NCBI GenBank assembly: GCA_949987565.1
Contig: OX465117.1
Location: 3,142,214-3,206,213, forward strand
Length of the DNA: 64,000 nt
From: Luidia sarsii
Taxonomy: Eukaryota > Echinodermata > Asteroidea > Paxillosida > Luidiidae
Reading direction: 5' to 3'
In this document: in pieces, positions 48,613 to 57,600 of the stretch
How the letters are laid out: every line of letters begins with the position of its first letter
Numbering within the stretch: position 1 is the stretch's first letter
Made by a program: the position numbers and the translations under genes
Notes under the pieces: generated by a model
What the model was told of the DNA's origin: nothing
The model's database searches: none
Seen by the model: the letters and a program-made list of their open reading frames with translations, nothing else

Positions 48613-51600
48613 GTAAGTCTTGTGTTACCATAGTAACATTAATCTACAGAGGATTTATACTGAATCAGTCTTTAGGATTTTTTTACAATCTCCAAAAAAC
48701 AAATAGTTTTGTATTTCTGATGTTCTATCATAGATATGACATGATGTTTGCGTCAAGGAGAATGTAATTCAATAAGCTTTTGCCCTGCTCGACGTGATAA
48801 TGTGCCCGATGCCTGATAAAATTTCAGGCAGCTCGGGTGTGATTCGAACCCGTGTCACCCGCTTTCTAGTGCAGACATCTTTACTACTTGACCACCGATC
48901 CGGTCGAGGTCGTGTGGTGGATTCGAATAGGCCTATTGTATAGCGGCGGGTACCGCATTGCATCATAGATATATCATGATGTTTGTGTCGAAGAGAAGAT
49001 AATTCAATGAGGTTTTGCCCTGCTCGACATGAATGCTCAGTGCTTTACCCGATGCCTGACGAAAAAATTTCAGGCAGCTCGTGTGGGATTTGAATCTGTG
49101 ACTCCCGCTTTCTAGTGCAGACGTCCTAACCACTTGACCTAAAAGCTCCATTGATGACAAAAACATTAGGCTTCTAAATAAGGTTGGGCAGAAAACCCGG
49201 GTACCCGAAACCCTACTGAAGGCATCGGATACCCGGTTCCATTTTTTTTAGTTTGGGTATCCGATTTTTTTTTTTTAACTACGTATCTTTACTTTGTTTA
49301 TGAGATTGTATGATGCAGTGGCATCAGATTCAATATTTTAAAAGAGGAACCGAATGTTATTTGTGTTTACTCAAAATCCGATTCTTGGGGTCATTGAATA
49401 GAGTTGTCTTTGTAGCCATGGTTATCATTGGGTGCAATCCCACTAGAAAGGAAAACGGTCGAAAAGTGGACCGCATCATCGCGATTCAATAATCGATTTG
49501 TTTTGTGCACCAGTTTACACAAAGCAATATTTTTCGGAAAGTGGATCGCGATTCAAAAATTATTGCTTTGCAGGCCACGGCCGCCGAACTGCACGTGCCT
49601 GAAATATGACCTGATCGGACTGCACATGCCTGGAATATGACCCTGCCGGAATTTTTTCGTCGCGAAACCAATGCAATCCGCACCATGTGCAGTGCGATGA
49701 TGCAATACGAAGGGCTTGTGTACTGCACGTACGCACATGAATACACAGCAGTAAGGGCACAGGCCTGAGGTGTTTTTTTTTTCAACATGGTTCCCGCCTC
49801 AGCGGCCTCACATATGTGGGAACCAGTCTACAAGATGCACGTGTTGTGATACAGCACTCTCGCTGTAAATTTCACAAGTGATCGTTTTCGTTTCGGACAC
49901 CATGATTTTAATGACCGCAGAATGTTAAAACAATGCTGCTTAATTGTTTTGGTCGTCAAAGAAATCCAGAAAAAACCTCAAGTAAAGGTTTTTTTAATCG
50001 ATGTTGCCAATCGTGTTGCCAATTTTATTATCAATGTTGCTTGTTGCCGTTTTTTTTTATCGATGTCGCTTGTTGCCGATTTTATTATCGATGTTGCTTG
50101 TTGCCGATTTTATTATCGATGTTGCCGATTTTATTATTGAGGTTGCCGATTTTATTATCAATGTTGCTTGTTGCCGATTTTATTATCGATGTAGAAACTG
50201 AAAGCATGCCTGGCGCGGCGCTCCGATACTACGATAGCGACCAGCGGGCATTACGCAATGTACTTCCAGGTTCTTAATTTCTTATGTTTTACATTGAATG
50301 GCGGGTATCCGGGTACCGACGATTTCAAAATTGGGGTATCCGGTTCCTCAAATACCCGATTTTGCCCAGCCTTACTCCTAAGCATTTTTGAATTTCATTT
50401 GTATAATCAGATCATTGATTCTAGTCAGCAAGTAGTTTGCAAAATTGAGCATTTTTACTCTTCTTGGTACTAATACTGACTATTGTATCCTTTGCAGAGT
50501 CAAGCTCGCAATTAATCGGAACTCACAGGAAGCAGTTGCGGTGAAAATCTTGAGTTTAGAGAAAGTCAAAGGATCCTTTGAAATTGTCCGCAAAGAAGTA
50601 AGAAATTGAGACAAGTACATGTACATGTACCGTAAACATATATGGTTCTTTCTTTATGTTAGCTCTTTCCTCTATTTTCAGTTCTTACCGATATTGAAAA
50701 TTAACGTTTCAAAGTCTCATTCAGATTTGAACTCTATCTACATGAAGTACATGTAGCAAGCTCAACAGAACAATTCAAAAACAATTTTGAGGCAAATAGC
50801 AACCTAGGAACATATTCAATGTGCTTGCATTTTCCCATCTTTTGTGACAGGTTTGCATCCATAGGATGATGACTGATGATCACATTGTCCGTTTTTATGG
50901 CCAACGCAAAGAAGGAAGCACTCAGTACTTGTTCTTGGAATATATGAGTGGCGGGGAATTGTTTGATCGCATAGGTAGGTGACATTGTCATGTTGACTTT
51001 TAGGCAAAGGCCATTTGGGCTAGGAATTAAGCAAATCTATTAAAGCTACAAAGGCAACTTTGTTTAGCATTTAAGTCTAAAATGAAACTTACTCAAGAAA
51101 ATTGGATACATATATACAGTATTGTATGTGTAGTAAACCTGTGAATGCTACATGTAAATACAGGTCCTGATCCCAGACCTAACTAATACCAGAGGTAGCT
51201 CCCTCTAGGAGCTGAATAGCTTCCATGGTAAAGTGGTACATTAAACCAGAAACTTGGCTTGGATAAATGTTTAGAATATCCCAGTGACATCTACTGTATG
51301 TGTGATCCCTAAATTGCTGTTTCCATGTTATTATCTAATTGTTGTTTGCATCTGAATGAAAATGGGGCATGATCCCTGGAGATATACTGTACGCCAGGTA
51401 ATTGTTTCAATGTACATGTATGCATTTGACTGGCGCCCTCACCACAGCAAAGACTAGTTGACTGTTTGGGAAGGCCACACCTAAGGGTTGGATAGCTCAG
51501 ATGGTAAGAGCACTGGTACGCAAAACCTGGATTCAAATCCCACTCTGGTCAAATGTTCTTTGCTATTCAATGAATAATTTCCCAATGAAAACTCGATGGA

Positions 51601-54600
51601 ATGGCCGTGCCTTTTTAGTGCAATTTGATGTCTTGGATAATACATTTCACCTCATCTTTGTATATTTTGCAAACTGCTCACTGACGAATGAATGGTATAA
51701 AATTGAAAAGGGCCTTATGGTTTGACTCTTGCTGGACCTTTCTTGAATAATTAATCTCTACACCAAGTGGAAGGTTTGCAGTGACAGCATGTATTCATAT
51801 CTCTTCTTATTCATATCTCTTTTTGTGGCTCTGAAAAGTCCTTTCAGAGCCACACTCCTCCTCAAAAGAGATGTGTTACATGGTGTCACCACAAACCTTC
51901 CACTTGGTACAGTACTTCCCCCATGCAAACCTTCTACAAAGTCTTATCTCATTTCTATGTATTATTACGTATAAAAAGGTTTCTATGAAAACAACACCGA
52001 AATTGATTGTGATCTTTGAATAAACATAGCCTCTACGAGTGGGCTTTGATTTTTCTGAAAAACAAATCTAAACTCTTAAATACTTGACCTAATGTACATC
52101 AAACATTAATTAAAACAAAAGATTAAACTTGATAAAATATTGGTTTGAAGTCTTGAACTCTTCAGCTGTGTCTTCTCTTTCAAACAGCCTTTACCTTTGG
52201 ATATGTGTTTGTATTCCAGAGCCTGACTTGGGGATGCCAGTTAAACAGGCATATCGTTATTTTAGTCAACTGATGGCTGGTGTGGAATATTTACACAGGA
52301 AAGGCGTCACACATCGAGACTTAAAACCTGAGAACCTTCTTCTTGATGATCATGGTAATCCTCACTCTCATGCAGTTTTATTGAGTGGGAATGACATTTT
52401 GATCCGAGCAGGTCCTTTCTCAAAAGCAGAATAGATCTAATCTATAGGATGGGGAAGCATTAGTGAAGGGATTTATGGCAGAAAGATTAAAGGAAGAGGT
52501 GAAGGGAGTGTACACCAAAGTTGGAATATTGCGTGTATTAACCACTTCGTGCCAGGTCTTTTTTCAGTGCCTATGACCGCCATACTTTCTTTTTTCACAA
52601 TGCATCATTTTCAAATCTCGCTAAAACAATCGGAACAATATTTTTCTGTGAAATAAATCAATAAGGGATCAGAGCGGGATCAGATCCCTGCCGCGTTTAC
52701 ACTTGATCCTGATCCTGCGTGGCATCGATGAAGCACTGCAACCTTGGTGCAAAGGTTATGTGCATTGTTCACTGATCATGGGCACTGGAGCACAACGTCA
52801 GCCAATATTTGCGAAACTCGACAATGCATGTACTGATGTACTCCCGTTGTCGGTGTCAGACCGTATGTGGTTACGTCAGCTTCCGGGATCTGATCCGGAT
52901 CTGATCCGGATCTGATCCCGCGTTGCGTTTACATTGTCACTCGCAAATTCTGATCCTTCCTGAGTGGAGGATCAGATCCCGGGATCAGGATCTGATCCTG
53001 CGTTGCGTTTACACACTGTTTTGATCCGGATCTGATCCTCCTTGCGGGATCAAGTGTAAACGCAGTGTTGGAGATATCTCCCATTTAAGCTTTCCTTACC
53101 ACAACAAGCAAGTTGCAGCACTTTATTTAAAAGTGTTTAGAAATTAGAAGATACTCTTTCCAGTTACATTTATTCAGAGGTTGCTAGTTTCAAATTAATT
53201 TTTCACATTTACTTCTTCATTGATTGCTAAAAGGTCCCCTTTCATCTGAATGCATTCTTATCATCAAATGGGTCAGAATCTGACCCAAAACATTTTTTCA
53301 ATACGCTGTACCTCATATCATTTTCAGTATCATGGAAACATGGACTGTAGTGGGCTGTTGGTCATTTGACCGCATTTGAATTTTCAGTGAATTATCTCCT
53401 TGATAATCTGCTGGTTTCATTTCTTTTAGATAATGTGAAGATATCTGACTTTGGACTTGCCACTGTCTTCAGACACCAAGGCAAGGAACGTCTGTTAGGG
53501 AAGTGTTGTGGGACGCCTCCCTATGTTGCGCCAGAAGTCTTACAGAAACACGAATACCATGCTGAGCCTGCTGATGTATGGTCATGTGGAATCATTCTTG
53601 TGGCAATGCTTGGTGGAGGTAAGTCTAGTGAATTGAACAAGAGGACATCAGAAGTAACAGAGCCACATTGAATTAATGAAGGTTAGGTGAAATGTGAAGG
53701 TATGCATGGTCGAGTTACATTGTATAATAGGCTGCAACCACATTCACATGTTTCTTGAAATGTCCCTGCAGGACGTAAACAGCTCTGTCGTATTCTGTGC
53801 CATCAACCAAAGATGTAGAACATGGCGGAAGAGAACTAAATATGCGCTGTCCTTCCATTCCAAGACAGTGTAGTAGTATGGCCTTCTTCCTTCCTGCTGT
53901 GTAGGTTTTTCCCCCTATGGCTATGATGTAAGTTTCAAATGCTGAAAACCACTGAGTCCAGGGAACATTTGGTTCACCTGGTTCGCCCAGAAATGCATGT
54001 GGTTCCCTCAGGGCCATCCTCGTCGCCATATGTCGTAATGGAAGGTGTGGACAAGAACTGCTCTCAAACTGAACTGCACTTTATTCAGACCGCACGTACT
54101 ATATATACCGAACTCCCATGCCAATATAACAAAGGATTTAGTGGGTGTGGTACCATGCACTGGAGAGGGCCTCTTAAGTAGAAATTAACATAACATAAGA
54201 TTCAGCAACTAGGGAAGAGGAGGAATTCCATTGCACTCCATTGTGACAGACATTGTGTCCACAATCTCTTTAGAAAATTCATGTAACCACTCATGACTTG
54301 GAGAATGAATATGGAACTGAGAAAAGCCCAAACTTTTTGGACTGCATTGTCTTGGTGAAGAGTAAGTGCTGAACTGAACCGAACAACAAACCTACACAGA
54401 CAGCGACAAAACACAACCTGTATTTTGGTGGTTTTTGGGTGACAGGGACAAAGTCTGAGCCCAAGTCTGATCTGAAAGGGCCAAGGAGTTAACCATTGCT
54501 TATCTGGTTGCCTGTTTGTTTGTTTGTTTAGAACTCCCATGGGATGAACCAACATACACTTGTAAGGAATTTACCAACTGGCTGGATAAGAAGATGCACC

Positions 54601-57600
54601 TGTCACCTTGGAAGAAGATTGACACGTTACCATTAGGTGAGACAGCAGTTGCTTATGAGTAGATTTCTCCAAAGTGCCCCATTCATTGTCTTCAGTGTGC
54701 TCCAAATGTGGAATGTCTACAATAAAGTAATACATAAATGTTGCAAAATGATTACTGACTTAATTGATCAAAATTATAGAGATTTATAGAGCCTGGCATT
54801 TCAGTGCTAGCAGGCCCTTAACATTTGCCTTGTTGGCTTTGTAGGTTTGAAACTTAAGCTGGCTGATTTCTACCTGACTATTTCTGGAAATAAGTGTAAG
54901 GGGGAGGTAGCGGGACTGGTAAGGGGGCGTGGTGTAGGTAGGGGGTGGAACGGGAGGCCAATAATTGGAGAACGGAAGTAGTGGTTGCTGCTGCTTAAGG
55001 GTTTAATCCATGGGGTTCTGAGGTGGTGGATGGGAGGGACGACACCACGCGACGGCAGAAGTTTCAGGAACCAAAAAAAAAGAACAGAAAATCTATCATA
55101 AGTAATGGCTCAATTAACTATTAAATTTGGCTTAGCAGAAAACATAACCCTATTTCTCCAGATTATAAATACATTGAAATTTTCACAGGGAAACCTTGAT
55201 ATATATTAATAAAGCAAAGTCCCAGTAAAAATCTCCTTAAACCATCAAACATTTCTGGAGTGCACAACCTATGTGTACTTGTGTTATGACCCTTAACAGC
55301 GTGAGTTAACAAAGTCAAGCATCAAAGCACAAGAGGGCGCTGTTCACAGTCATGTTTCCCTATAAATTAATCCACACAATAAATCCTATACTCGAAAATA
55401 CCTTATGCCAGAGGGACAACAATGATTCCCGACCTAAGTTAACTGACCTAAGGTATCCGACAGAAAATCCCAAGAAAAGGTGACCAACGCACGGCGTTAC
55501 CCAGTACATAAGCTTCCAAATTAAAGATTGGATGATTTTGAAAAGTCTTTACTGGTTGAAGTGGAAATAGACGTTGGACATGTTTAAATGAAAGACTGCA
55601 TGTGAGATTAATTGTTGAATTATATTCTTTCAGCTTTGTTACGTAAGCTTCTGACTGAGTCGCCTTCAAAGAGATGTACCATTGCCAATATGAAAAAGGA
55701 CAGATGGTTTACTGCTAAATGTAAGTTTGGAAATTGGATTAACAAAATGTAGCTTCTGTTGTGAAACCTGTGTTTTGCCAGATAATCCCAAAGTACATGT
55801 GCAGTACTCTTAAAGTACATATGAAGTTTATGTAGTCATTGATGGTCCAATATAGTTGCCATGATAGTCATTGCCTTGATGCCCCTGGTCATTGCCTTGA
55901 TGCCCCTGGTCATTGCCTCAGTGCCCCTTGGTCATTGCCTTGGTGCCCCTGGTTGTTGCCTTGATGCCCCTGGTCATTGTCTTGATGCCCCTGGTCATTG
56001 CCTTGGTGCCCCTGGTCATTGCCTTGGTGCCCCTGGTCATTGTCTTGATGCCCCTGGTCATTGCCTTGGTGCCCCTGGCCATTGCCTTGCTGCCCCTGGT
56101 CATTGCCTTGGTGCCCCTGGTAATTGCCTTGCTGCCCCTGGTCATTGCCTTGGTGCCCCTGGTCATTGCCTTGGTGAACCTGGTCATTGCCTTGCTGCCC
56201 CTGGTCATTGCCTTGCTGCCCCTGGTCATTGCCTTGGTGCCCCTGGTCATTGCCTTGCTGCCCCTGGTCATTGCCTTGGTCCCCCTGGTCATTGCCTTGG
56301 TGAACCTGGTCATTGCCTTGCTGCCCCTGGTCATTGCCTTGGTGACCATGGTCATTGCCTTGGTGCCCCTGGTCATTGCCTTGGTGACCATGGTCATTGC
56401 CTTGGTCCCCCTGGTCATTGCCTTGGTCCCCCTGGTCATTGCCTTGGTCCCCCTGGTCATTGCCTTGGTGCCCCCTGGTAATTGCCTTGCTGCCCCCTGG
56501 TCATTGCCTTGATGCCCCTGGCCATTGCCTTAGTGCCTCTGGTCATTGCCTTGTTGCCCCTGGTCATTGCCTTGGTGAACCTGGTCATTGCCTTGATGCC
56601 CCTGGTCATTGCCTTGGTGCACCTGGTCATTGCCTTGTTGCCCCTGGTCATTGCCTTGGTCCCCCTGGTCATTGCCTGGTCCCCCTGGTCATTGCCTTGG
56701 TCCCCCTGGTCATTGCCTTGGTCCCCCTGGTCATTGCCTTGGTCCCCCAGGTCATTGCCTTGCTGCCCCTGGTCATTGCCTTGGTGCACCCTGGTCATTG
56801 CCTTGATGCCCCTGGTCATTGCCTTAGTGCCCCTGGTCATTGCCTTAGTGCCCCTGGTCATTGCCTTGGTGAACCTGGTCATTGCCTTGGTCCCCCTGGT
56901 CATTGCCTTGGTGTCCCCTGGTCATTGCCTTGGTGCACCCTGGTCATTGCCTTGATGCCCCTGGTCATTGCCTTGGTCCCCCTGGTCATTGCCTTGGTCC
57001 CCCTGGTCATTGCCTTGGTCCCCCTGGTCATTGCCTTGGTCCCCCTGGTCATTGCCTTGGTCCCCCAGGTCATTGCCTTGCTGCCCCTGGTCATTGCCTT
57101 GGTGCACCCTGGTCATTGCCTTGATGCCCCTGGTCATTGCCTTAGTGCCCCTGGTCATTGCCTTAGTGCCCCTGGTCATTGCCTTGGTGAACCTGGTCAT
57201 TGCCTTGGTCCCCCTGGTCATTGCCTTGGTGTCCCCTGGTCATTGCCTTGGTGCACCCTGGTCATTGCCTTGATGCCCCTGGTCATTGCCTTAGTGCCCC
57301 TGGTCATTGCCTTGGTGCCTCCTGGTCATTGCCTTGGTGAACCTGGTCATTGCCTTGGTGCCCCTGGTCATTGCCTTGGTGCCCCTGGTCATTGCCTTGG
57401 TGAACCTGGTCATTGCCTTGGTCCCCCTGGTCATTGCCTTAGTGCCATTAGTCATTGCCTTAGTGCCTCCTACTGATCCTTGCCTTGGTGCCCCTGATCA
57501 TCGCTGTGCTTTCCTGTCGGTCAATGCGAGGGGAAACTTGTCAGTTCCTAAGTCCAAAGTGTTGTGTGCTTCAGTCTGGATTCTATTGACCAGCTATGGC

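Noticed and set aside
51486..51550. tRNA gene
   Set aside because: A and B boxes are present but no acceptor or anticodon stems form, and the unit is embedded in a dispersed SINE.
55861..57476. Long LVIALVP / GHCLGAP open frames on both strands
   Set aside because: 21-bp minisatellite artefacts within CHEK1 intron 7.
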